From Diploscapter coronatus (lineage: Eukaryota > Nematoda > Chromadorea > Rhabditida > Rhabditidae), in NCBI GenBank assembly GCA_964036155.1, contig OZ038422.1, positions 51,049,201 through 51,113,200 on the forward strand: DNA of 64,000 nucleotides, in the 5' to 3' direction. The stretch's first letter is position 1, and every line of letters begins with the position of its first letter. Below, one piece after another: positions 1 to 11,389 of this stretch. The position numbers were made by a program, and so were the translations under genes. The notes beneath the pieces were generated by a model, which was not told where the DNA came from, ran no database searches, and saw nothing but the letters and a program-made list of their open reading frames with translations.

Positions 1-1706
1 ACATTTAGTTTATAACCGTCCATTTAAGGCCATTTAATCAAATGCATTTTAAAATCGTGCTCAGAACTAGGTACTGTAGAGTTTTACGATTTAGATCTTT
101 ACGTAAATAGGGAAGGGCCATTTTTCAGGCATTTAGAATATAAATTCATTTCATTATAAGCTCTAAATGTTGCATTCTTAGAAAGTATAAAATCGTCGAT
201 GCAATATATGGGCTATATCTTTAAACTTGCTTTTTATTTACCCAAAATGTCAGTTCTTAATATTCCGTAGTTTATGTTGTGTTTCCTTCCTTTTCGTGGA
301 TCACGAATGCGGGTAAATCATTCATGTCTAATTAGAATTCCTTCTCGAATAATTCACATTTTCGTTATCTATGTATTTTTTCTGAGAGCTCGAACACAAT
401 AATTCATAAAATATGAGACTTTGTCCTATTTACAATAGCAAACACATGAAAAATGAGTATGGCGATTTTCCGAGTGTATAAAATGATCAAAATTTTGGTA
501 TATTTAGAATTCTATCTAAATTAATACTTTAATTTTGTTATAACTTCAAAACTCAGTCTCAGCCTTAGTTCGTAATCTTCAATTCAGCCTTAACTATTTA
601 TTCGAATCAATAAAATTTCTTGATATCATCACAACCTATTGCATATTAACACCGAGTTAATATCACCTTTTCCAATCTTCAATATTTTGGCCAAGTTAAA
701 TCAGTTCATATTCCACGTTCGTCAAGCCTACTCCATTACCTGCTTAACTCAGCGCGTCATTTTTCTTCACACAACCAGATTTTGACGTATCGCTCAGAGA
801 TTTTGCACGTATTATCCGGAAGTAAAGTCAAGGAAAAGACGAAAATAGTCAATTTATGCTTTTAAACATTGCGGTTCGAAATCATTCTTTGGCAGGAATT
901 TGAATATTTTTAGCTGAAACTTTAAACTTATTTCAAATTTCACAAACTTCCTCGTCTTTAATTGGATGCAATTTTACCTAACTCAACGTCAATTTGATAA
1001 AAAAAAAATTGAAGTTTGATTCAGGTTTTAGAACCTTTCAACAACTTTCTTAATATCCTGCGGACTTCAGCAATTTTGCGGGGTCCTTTTGAAAATATTC
1101 CTAAAATTTTTCGCCTATAACTTCCGTTCATTAGTGGTGACACATTTGGGGAGCGCTAATAACTTCACTGTTATGTTTTTCCAGCTGCCTTGGGATCCAA
1201 AAATGGCGAGAGAATTGGTGTATTTTGCATTTTGCACTGACATATTATTGTTTTCGTACATTCTTGCTTGGGAAGTTCATTTGTATTTCCTCATATCTAT
1301 ATTTAGACTATTCCACTATCAGTCCTTGCTATGACTAGCATATGAGTGGTTCAAATTATCTTCAATCTGAATACAGCTTTCCTAATTTTGGATTTGCAAA
1401 AGTTTGTAAATAAATAATTTCAAATCTAAATTTAGATATTTGGTCTATGACAAGGTAAATATCAGTATCCTGATTAGGGCTAATTAACCTCGATCTAGAG
1501 CTTTCATACTTATTAATATATTTTGCATATGGCTAAATGTCGTTAAGATCTTATTATTATGCGAAAAATGTATCCTACGGAATCTTAAAATTGCATTGTC
1601 CACTCATTCATATGATAATAAGCGTTCGGAATTTCATTAATCGACACTTGCTCGTATAAAGTTCGACTCAAGACATCATTATTTTTAAATAAGTTTATTT
1701 CAGAAA
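1..1706. other. No gene supported; upstream flank of the GPCR gene
   Basis: AT-rich sequence with frequent stops on both strands. The only long open frame (1089-1334) has no recognisable motif, no splice-consistent neighbour and low-complexity hydrophobic composition. It presumably holds the promoter of the GPCR gene that starts at 1707, but I see no element that I can name. Confidence 0.5.
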
Positions 1707-3661
1707 ATGGCTCTACATAATGATTCCATATCAAATTTAAGTTCTATTATGAACAACTCCGAACCTGTGCCCAAATGCGCTACAGTAAGCCTAATTAACT
1801 CTTATATATTGAAGTTATATTAATTTCAAAATTACATTCCAGTATGAAATCTATACGCTTGGTCGATTTTTGATGATAGTTATCGCTACGATCAGTGCCA
1901 GTCTGGGTACGATCGGAAATATATTGCTGAGTTATATATTTTGTTCAGCGAAGGTATACTTGTAAATATATATTATAAATATAATTGAATTATATTTAGT
2001 TCTCAAATACCCCTCCGACATTGTATCCATTGATATTAGCGACCTTGGACTTTGCTATTTGTTTCGAGTACATTCTATTATTTGGAATCGATGCTTTAGT
2101 TGGCTATTTGAAAATTGAGGTAAATTTTAAAATAATATGATCCATTTAAAGTATAAAAATTGTCTAATTTAATATAATAAAATAAACATTTCTGATATAT
2201 CGATTTTTCTTTCTTCATTATATCATATTTCAGAGTTTATTCATATTATATCACCTTTACATCATTCCTGTATACGTATTAGGCAGAATCACACAATTAG
2301 CCATACCCTATATGCTAATTTTCGCTACACTGGAACGACTAGTATGGACCTATGGGAAAATGTAGCATATTATAATTTCTAATTCTAAATAATGATAGTA
2401 AATCGATCATTTAGACGAAACAAGTTCCTAAAAGCGATATATTCGAATAAGGGTCGATACATAACTGTAATCATAACTTTGATCGTATGCGTTTTACTGA
2501 GGATCCCTTCGGCGGTCGCTACGGAGGTTTAGTTCTTTTTTGAAGAAAAATAATTTCCTAAAGTTTAGGTCAGGTATTTCGAACTCTGTGAAGACTTCTT
2601 CCGTACCATGACTACTGATGCAAAGTTGAAATATTTATCTTTAGGCTAGGAAGAAAGTTGAAATTCAGAGAATGGGCACGAAATTCGTACATCTACTACG
2701 TGTTTGACTTCCAGATAATGACGATTGCTCAAACGATGATTCCGTTCCTGCTGCTGATTATTCTGAATATGGTGGGTTTGATGCGATACGCGATTCTTTA
2801 GTATATCTTATCATTAAGAAATCCTTTGAAACAGGAATAATTTCCAACCTGAATTCAGTGATTTTACAAGTCTAAAATATGCTGTTTTATGACGTAATTT
2901 TTCTCGATCAAGCAACTTCAATATCAAATGTTTAGCTCATCAATCAGGCGCTAAACATTTTGAAACATAAATTTACTATCTTCAGATAATCGTCAAGAAG
3001 CTTAAGACCAATACTCAATTTAAAGAGGATGAATTGTTCGCTTCTTCCCCTGCACCCGGATCGGATTCTCCAAAATCTGGTAGTTACTCTAATTATCCTA
3101 GTAAATAGCGTTAACTAGCCAAGTTCAGCTTTGAACATATCATTCCGCCCTCTGAAAAGCATGTCTTCATCCGTGAGAAGTGCGGTTTACACCATGGCTG
3201 CTATCGTTACGAGTTATCTGGCCTCGAATACGCTTCATCTGATACTGACTTTCTTGGAACGGTAAATTGCTTTCTAATATGCTTCTCAGCAAACGAATTC
3301 GAGCTACAATAAGTTTGATATTTTTCACTTATTTATATCAATAATATACGAAAGGACATATCGAAAGCGTCTTTTTGTCGCATATTTTGATTAACACAAT
3401 GATTCTAAATTTTAAATAAAAATCTAAAATGTTATTTTTTAAAAGTTGAATTTCAGGACGGAGGACCCGATTTTGCGCGATCCGGATGACCCCGAGAAAT
3501 TTTCTGCGTTCCACACGTTCTTCTCGGACACGGTCTCGTTCGTCTACATGTTCACCTCGGCCATTCGACCCCTGATCTACTACCTCTGTAATCCGGTGAT
3601 TAGAAGGGAAATCAATCAAGCACTCTGCTCAAAAGAAGCACCTCTTCCTCCTTTATTATGA
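1707..3661 (+). CDS. Class A (rhodopsin-like) seven-helix G-protein-coupled receptor, peptide-receptor-like
   Basis: Ten exons give a continuous frame of 379 residues: 1707-1784, 1843-1953, 2000-2119, 2234-2361, 2415-2526, 2569-2624, 2669-2771, 2986-3079, 3129-3261, 3457-3661. What is seen: a short N-terminus with N-glycosylation-type sites (NDS, NLS, NNS), a TM1 with the GN signature (LGTIGNILLSY), TM2 starting PPTLYPLILATLDFA, an ERL tripeptide where DRY is usual, a fifth helix after YYVFDFQ, and TM7 ending RPLIYYLCNP in place of NPxxY. The tail is short (about 20 residues). Family knowledge: ERx and RPLIY variants occur in nematode FMRFamide-receptor-like GPCRs. The ligand is unknown. Introns are 46-214 bp with GT-AG ends. 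The start is the first ATG in frame before TM1. Confidence 0.82.
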
Positions 3662-4922
3662 TTTTTTTTTTTTTGTATTTTGAATATTTGAATTATAAAA
3701 TAAGTTCCACCTATTTATAGGTTAAGTAAAAGTAAATAAAATTAATAAAATTAATTAGATAGCAGATTTTTGGAACATCCCTGCTTTCTAATGTCAAAAA
3801 ATTAGATTGAAATTTCGATAACAGAAATAGGAAAAAGCTAGAAGAGTCTATTAGTTTTCGATCATTTTTTTTCGACCTATAAACTGGTGAAACTTATTTT
3901 ATTTTCATCTAAGTGACTGGAAAAATGATGTAATTCTGCACAGAGATTCTGATATTTGTCGTGCTCAAGTATTCGAAGTACATTTGATTCTTTATAATTA
4001 GATAGTATTCTTAATTAATAACCATTTCTAAACCATCTTGTGAAGACAAACTCTGAAACGTACACGGGTTTTAATAAACATTACCATAATAATGGAAAAT
4101 TAAAATCAAGTCTAAAGTGAAAATTAGCAGCAAAAAACTGACAACATAAAAATAAAATCCGCAAATCGAGAGGTCTCTCGTTAAGTGAGAAATCAGACGA
4201 TGCATTAGATAAGAGATGTAAAAAATCGTGAAATAATGGTGAATAGCTAGAGAGGAAAGGAAATCAGAAAAGTGTAAATAGAATTCGAATTAGAGAGATA
4301 AAGAGGGAAAGACATCCCGTTTTGGAAAGCGCCACCACCGTCTTGACATCTTCGAAAAATCCTGTTGGCCATGTATTGAAGCTGCCGAAATCCACGAGAA
4401 AATGAGAGATAATGGCTTTGAAAGGGAGTGCAAAGAAATTATAAAGGGAAAGAAATAATCAGAGAGTATGGAAATGCAGAGAAAAAGAAGACAGAGGGAG
4501 AGAAAGAAAGCTGGAAATCGATGATAGCGAATTTACAAGAACGTAACATAGCCATCTCCATCTCAGCCTGCCTTAAACGATGCAATTCCCGATTCAAATC
4601 CAGCGGCTGATTGTTCACCAACAATTCAAATAAAAACGCGCTTTTGACATGCATTTTCCAAGATTCTTTACAAATGAAATCATCTGTGAAACCAAACCTT
4701 CTTCAGTCAGTCTTTATTCAAATAAGATCCTCCACTTTAGCCACGTTCTAAGATAGATTTTTTAAAATGTAATTTCAAATAAACCATGGCTACAAACCAA
4801 TGTCTTTCCAGATTTTCTGGGTTCACTATTCAATCTTTCTTCTTCAAAGAAATCCTTGTTGTCACGTTTTCGTAAGCATTGTTAATTTTATTTTTGATTA
4901 ATTATGTTTCAGGTATTTCTAA
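3662..4922. other. Intergenic region between the GPCR and Ground-like genes
   Basis: No coding signal. Around 4200-4510 the plus strand is strongly purine-rich (runs of GAGAGGAAAGG and AGAAAAAGAAGACAGAGG type). The two short opposite-strand frames over 4428-4654 are products of that skew. No RNA gene or repeat copy was recognised. Confidence 0.5.
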
Positions 4923-7023
4923 ATGTTGATTTTCTTGATACTGTTCCAATTCTTCAGACAAACGAATGCGATATTTGGTATGAAAAGTTGAAATTTCAAA
5001 ATTTGTATGGTGGCTAAATTTTAGGAGGAATGAACCCATGTTGTTCAGCGTACTCTCGATCCTGTTGCTCTCCGCAAATTCAGACGCCACCTTGCACACC
5101 TCCAGGTAAGTTTTTTTTTTTTTTTAAATGATCAACCAAATGGTTAACGCTGATTTTTTAAATGTACTTTCTCTTGCCATAACATGAAACTTAAATCAAA
5201 ATTAACTCTTTCGAACCTGACCTTATTTTGAGAGTTTTAATTTTTCAGGGATCCCACCCCCTTACTGTCCTCCAGGAACGGTTTGCTATCCTCTGTATCC
5301 ACCCTGCCCCGTTCCAGGCTCAATTGGAGGACCGCATTTGCTCAGAGGAACGAAATTGGACGATCGAGCCAAGGCGATCGAAATTCCCGATGAAATGGAG
5401 TTGGTGAGTTTTTTTCCGTTTTTAACTAGTGTGATTAGCTTCAATTATTCTTGACGAAATTATGCGTTTTGAAAAATCGTTAATCGATCACGATGTCGTA
5501 ATGAGTTAAGTCTTTCAAGATTCCTTCTAGCAAACCGTTTTATTCCATAAGTTTCACGAAATTCCTTATCTTTGGATATTTTTGAGTATTATTGCTCAAT
5601 AGAAATAATCGAGAATTGTAGAATATTTAAAAGCAGATAATTAAATTCCAGCGAGCTGCCGCCTTCGGGGTCCAATTGGATAAGCGGAGTCACAAGTCCG
5701 CTGTCTTTGAAGCCCTTCATAAATTGGGCGATCTCAAGGAGCAGGAGAATCAATCAGTCAATTCTGGAAATACCAATACCAAGAGCTTGGAGGCAATTAC
5801 GCTAATTATCACAATTGAATGATTTTAATCAGCCCGACTATTTTCAGGTCGAAGTACCCGACAAAATCGTGTTCATCTCTCAAGCTGCCGACCAATTAAC
5901 TTCGGGAGAAATCCATAAAATTTTGCAAAATTCCAGGGTTAGTCTGTTTAATTTTTGATAAATATGGAATTTTCAGAAGGACTCAAACGGAGTCTCGTTT
6001 TCGTATCAAACCGATGAAGTCAAGTCTCAGGTTGTTCAAGCTCAGAAGAAACCTAAGAAGGTAAGAAGTGCTTAGATAATTGCAAGTTTTTCTTGAACAT
6101 TTCAGACTGAAGATCAAGACTTATCAGTGTCTTATCCTATCGGACTTGGAGAGGTGAAGAAGATTCACAGGGAGAAGAAGGTTTGAATAATTTATTTCTT
6201 TTAAATATCAAAAATTCTTAAATAGTAGACCTGAAAATATCTATATTTCAGTTATTCAAAGAGGGTTTTATCACAACTAAGAATCAATGCACTTGCTTTT
6301 AATGTTTACGAAATGAAAATTCCAGAGAGTTCCCAAAGTTGTTCGTGACCTGCGTTTACCAGCAAAATCTCAGCCTAATAAATCTACGGAAATTCGCCGG
6401 ATAATTCGCGATTTGAAGGCATTTTTCTTGACTTTCCAAGAAATATCGATTTTTCAGAAGGAAAGCAGGGATATGGTATCGGGAATTTCGCGTCAAGTGA
6501 TAACTCCAGAAATCAGGAGGGCTCCTAGGGATTTGAAAGTAGATAGCAATATTTGCCTCAAGAATAAAAATGAAACCTTAGGAAGACAAAACCACAGAAG
6601 CTCCAGTACAAGTTACTACCGTGAAAGATGAGGTTGAAAATTTTGAAAAATTAAGAAAAAACGAAAATTCAGGAATCCAAATCACTGGACGACAACAAAT
6701 GTAATTCTCAAGTTCTGAAGAAGTTAATGATGGATGTAAGTTGATTGTACTAATTCGCTCAAGTATTTAATTACTTTAACTAATTAAGTTAATGAACGAG
6801 AGTTCTTCTGAGTCTAAGAAGAAGATTAATTCGGCAGCTGAAGAGCGGTTCGGAGGCAACGTTGACGTTGTTTGTTCCAGAGGACATTTTAGGTAACTAT
6901 CCATTTAGTCAACCTAATTAACCTTAATTATCCAATTATAGCTACGTTTTCTCATCGAATCTATATTGTGAAGCAACTAAAGGGCTCATGACATGTATCG
7001 CTTATAGGCAACCTTCTTTATAG
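4923..7023 (+). CDS. grl: Secreted Ground-like domain protein (hedgehog-related nematode family)
   Basis: Thirteen exons give 384 residues: 4923-4977, 5025-5105, 5249-5403, 5652-5792, 5848-5937, 5977-6060, 6106-6180, 6326-6418, 6458-6538, 6582-6632, 6673-6735, 6789-6892, 6942-7023. Residues 1-16 look like a signal peptide (MLIFLILFQFF then QTNA). Residues 20-75 are Cys/Pro-rich (CCSPQ, PPCTPP, CPPG), as in many secreted cuticle-associated nematode proteins. The middle (about 80-305) is charged and Lys-rich. Residues 310-384 are a Ground-like domain: KCNSQVLKKLM, then FGGNVDVVCSRGHFSYVF, then YCEATKGLMTC. Ground-like proteins occur only in nematodes and lack the autoprocessing Hog domain; most are expressed in epithelia. 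Introns 4 and 8 appear to use GC donors (5793, 6419), although for the first a GT donor at the TCA codon upstream is possible. Confidence 0.8.
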
Positions 7024-7817
7024 TTTTTCAAATTATGTAGTTTTTAGATTTATACCAAAATTGTTTATTTGCAATATTTTAACAAAGTGCAATGCATAAT
7101 AAAAGTTTGTAAAAATCGACAACTTTGGGCAGCTCATTAGAGGAGAGAAATCTATTACTTGTATTTGAGAATTGTTAGAAAATACTAAATTTAGTCCACA
7201 CATAGTTTAATTTTTTCGAAATTATGAATTTGTATCTAACAATAAGAGTCATTACTTGATATGAGGCCACACCGGATATCATTATGAGATCTAAGGTTGG
7301 TACTAGTTTCAAAATTTGCGTAAAAATGGCAAGCTGGGTCATGAATTTGAGATCAAAATGGTTGTTTTTCAATAGAAAGCACGTAAAATCATAATCATCA
7401 TAATGATTTTAAGATCCTATTAACAAACATATTCACAAATAATTGAAAAAATCAACTGAAAGCCCGTCTTGAGAAAGTAGTTGTCAGCTAAAAACTAATA
7501 ATATCAAAAGATTCATTCAAAATAGGCAAAAGTTGAGGGAAACTTCAAATTCGAAAATAATACCTGAGTTGAAGTGACTGATTATCAATCAAATTGTATA
7601 AATTAAAATTCGTAAATCTAAGCTCCAAGACAATATTCATAAAATATCACAATGATTGAGCTCGTATCTAGAAAATCAAAATTGATTTCAGAATTACATC
7701 AATGTGCTTCGAAGAACTGCATGATTACTATTAATTTCGTAATGGTTAGCTAAATGCGAAGATAATTGTCATAATTAAGCACTTAATTATCGCGCTTAAT
7801 TAACATAATTTGAATAA
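7024..7817. other. Convergent 3' flanks of the Ground-like and innexin genes
   Basis: The two flanking genes end toward each other here. The stretch is AT-rich and contains no supported gene. The minus-strand frame at 7175-7372 has no start context, splice sites or motif. Confidence 0.5.
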
Positions 7818-10800
7818 TTAGACTGCTAGAGGAATATTTTCTCGTTGGCTGGCTTCTTGTATCGCATCTTGGACATTATTCGGATCGACTTCTTGCGTTT
7901 GCGGGTTAGCAGCAATCGTCACGACGGCTCTTCTCGGCTTGATCTTCCCCAATCTACAAACCAACTGACTTAATTACCCTAACTAAGTCTAATTAGGCCA
8001 GCTGATCACCCTAATTATCACTTGATTACCTCGTAGAAGGCGGAGTTTGCGGGGTCCCGGGTGAGGGTTGACCTTTGGAGTCTGTATTTAAAGATCGATT
8101 TGTAGATTGAGTTCGGTTTAGACGAAAACTTCCTCCGGTACTTCTGCAAGGAACATTTTCTAGGTTTCAGAATATTGGAAGTGAAAGTAGGGATTTTTCG
8201 AGTTAATGAATTACTTTCTTTAGTCTTAAACACATGAAAATGGAAACTTCATCCCAAATGATTCGATTTCGCATGTGTCAGGTCAATTGAAATGAGAAGC
8301 ATGCAAGTTTAATTCAATTGGTATGCAGCATTGTCTAATGTCATAAAAATGGCCTACCTATGAGACATGATCCTTCCCAGTTGCCTATGAGTCGGGCTAT
8401 CGGAGTTATTTCCGCTATCATGTCTCTTCCTCCTTATTGATTGAGCCCTGGAAATAGTAAATATTACAAAAGTTATTTCCAAACTATTGATTTTTTTATC
8501 AATACAATATTTGAAAAGTATGAGGCTTGTTATTGATAAGGAATCTAAAGTCGCTACCTGGCGAAAGTGATCAACGACGAATCCTCATCAATGAGATTCT
8601 CAGGGTGCTGCGACAGGTATCTTTTCCATAATGCGTCTGTAATTTCCGTACAGAACATGACGCCGGCATGTAGTGCAATCATCCGCAACACCATTACTCC
8701 GTCGACCTAAGATAGTCGATTTACTAATCAGAAGTAATTATGTTTCAAATTATCAAATATGTTGCATATTGATTTTAAGATCTAATAATACTTAAATCTC
8801 AAGGTCAAAATGATATAAACCGAGAAAATTTTAGCCTTTCATAAAAAATGCATGTTTCCTTAGATAATACGTCAATGTATCAAGTTAATATTTTGTTATT
8901 TCTTATACTTCCTAAGGACTGATATAGGATATTACTATATTTAGATAGTTCTACCTTTAAATACGTCCTAAGAAAGTGTTCAACTTGTTTTCGCTTTTCC
9001 TTTCTGAATAACTCCGGTTTGTCCGGGTCTGAGGTCAGTTCCAGATGTCTCAAAACGAATCGGAATCGGTCCCTGAAAATCCCTCCCTTTAAAAAAATAC
9101 AAATATTCCTTGCCTATGAAACATCGATATGCTGAACCAATAGAACATATCTAGTGTCGAAGCAACGAATAACAGGGTGAACCAGAGCCAAATTAATATG
9201 AATATTTTCTCGTTGAATATGTTTATCACTAAATTACTTTACTTGTTTTTATTTTTAAGAAATAATTTTTTACCTAAAACACACTGTACTGAATGTCTCT
9301 GCGTATTTCCGAGCACGCGGACTTCGAAATCGCACTGAAAATATTGTTTTTGAAAAAAACAACTCGAGCAGTTTCGATATATCATTAATAAAATTAGTCG
9401 ACATAACAATAGATATTTAATTTTAGACTTGATTTTCTTAGAACTCCCTCTTATTTCTCTGATAAATTACAGAAAATTATTTTTCTTTTGCAAAAGTTAT
9501 CCGAGTTTCGAAACCTCGACCAAAAATTCGAGATCAAGCGACCTACCAATGTGACACGAGGGAAGTTGCCCGACTCCATCCAGGTCCGTCCAAAGAGGAG
9601 GTCCCTCAGGACCCCCAGTCCGTAGATGCTGTAGTCGTCCGTCTCGAGGAACTTGTTCACCAGTACGAGATTTGTCAGGATGTTTCCGACGTACATGATT
9701 TTTGTCGCCTAGATTTCAAGATTTACATTTTTTCTGATCTTAAGAAGGCTATTTTGAGTCTGAGCCTCAAAAAAACTCTAAGATCGAAGTTTATTTCTTT
9801 TGTGGATTAGGTTTAAATTTTCGAAGGTCTACGTTACGATCTATGGTTTTAACTTACCAGATACATCCCAGTGACGTAGCTCTCGTAGTATCGCATGTTG
9901 AAGCATTTGAAGACCCTATGCAACGTGTACTGAGTACGACTCGTCGCCGTATGCTGATACCTGAATTTTTCCGATCATTTTCAACAAAATTTAGCTAAAA
10001 TATCACTTTCGCCTTTAATATTGATTCTAGATTATTAAGCTTAACTATTAAAAACGACTGTATGAATGAATCAAGCAAGTAACGATATTCAATAATCATT
10101 ATACTATGTCTCAGAAAACTTCGGAAACATAATAATACATTTATAAGATAATCGTTCTTGCATTCTCTTTCAATTTAATTTCATATTAAAAATCACAAAA
10201 ACCCACCTTAAAGCCGATTCAATATGCCTAGACAAAGACTCGATCGTCCGTATCCGATAGTCCGGCTCGATATTTTCTTTCTCCGTAGCCATTTGGACTA
10301 TGTCATTCATTCGAATGCCTAAAATAATCAATAATTTTCATAAATGCTTTAAATTTCGTCAGTCTTAACTATACAATTTTATATTTAATAGTGTTTTTCT
10401 AATTTGTTTTCAAAAGTTTATTGGGGATAGATCTTTGCTCTCGAGGTTTTCATTGAAATTCTAACTTTAACACGAAGTTTTCTTGAAGTTAGTTAAGTTT
10501 CAAATATTTTAGTAAAGTTGAAATCCTACCAGACTTATCGCTCATTAGTCGCCACATTAGACATGGAATATAGTAGAGAAATGCCTGAATTAGCAAGAAG
10601 AATGGGACCCATTGATAATACGAGATTTGGCGATATTCACGTTCGGAAATATCCACCGGAATGTCCTGAAAATAGATAAGTATGAAAAACCAATAAAAAT
10701 ATAGACCACTCAAAAGTTCATGGCAAAAAGTAGTGTATTTTCATTTTATTCACTAAAACTCGACAACATTAAAAGCTTGAGCTTATCTTCAATTATAAAA

Positions 10801-11389
10801 TATTTTAAAACCTACCTGTTCAATCGGTACCCAATACGTATTCTGAGCCCAGCAGTACATTTCCGTGTAGGCCTCCCAGCTCGCAGTAAATTGCGCAGGA
10901 ACCCAGCATTCTAGAGGGCGGCCTCCGAACTAAAAAATATATATTTAATACAGTTTCGATTTATTTGCTTAATATAATTTAATATTTTAAATATAATTCA
11001 CATATTTATAGTATAACTCAGTAATTATATTATAAGTACCTGTTTAAAAGATACCAAAACCGCCATCATGATTAGGAATGAGGACGTGTAAAAATAGGAT
11101 AGACGATCCACAAAATCGTCGTCTTTACGGTAGTGCAAAAAGGAGAGAGCACTGAAATACAAAAATATAATAAAAACGAAATATATAAATGATACGTTCT
11201 AATGCTAAATATGAAAAAAAAATCCCTATTTTTATTAATAATAATATGATGTTGAAAAGAGCTATTGTTATGATATAGTAATGGGGCAAAATTGAGTTTA
11301 TTTATTGATATATTATTTTGGAATATATTTATTTATATAGTACATATATTTATTAAACACATATACCTAAACATATTCTGGAGCACCAT
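7818..11389 (-). CDS. inx: Innexin, gap-junction channel subunit
   Basis: Fourteen exons on the minus strand give 514 residues: 11367-11389, 11040-11151, 10816-10929, 10530-10665, 10207-10318, 9858-9960, 9547-9708, 9274-9334, 9114-9228, 8955-9072, 8558-8706, 8358-8447, 8030-8143, 7818-7953. Seen: [14 protein letters not shown] at the N-terminus, the first extracellular loop ECWVPAQFT and [11 protein letters not shown], the family signature YYQWVPF near residue 99 just before TM2, WRLMS after it, [25 protein letters not shown] after TM3, [13 protein letters not shown] entering TM4, and [14 protein letters not shown] in the C-terminal region. Innexins form hexameric invertebrate gap-junction hemichannels in the plasma membrane. 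The C-terminal tail (about residues 395-514) is long, basic and Ser/Thr-rich, and unlike other innexins I know. The intron at 9113 has the donor AG/GCAAGG, a GC donor in otherwise strong context. Confidence 0.93.

Noticed and set aside
5793..5847. Reading exon 4 of the Ground-like gene straight through
   Set aside because: It meets a TGA after ten codons, while the following exon (VEVPDKIVFISQ) continues in frame after splicing.
6252..6302. In-phase alternative last exon of the Ground-like gene (LFKEGFITTKNQCTCF)
   Set aside because: A TTTCAG precedes it and the phase fits, but using it would remove the Ground-like domain, and there is no other sign of use.
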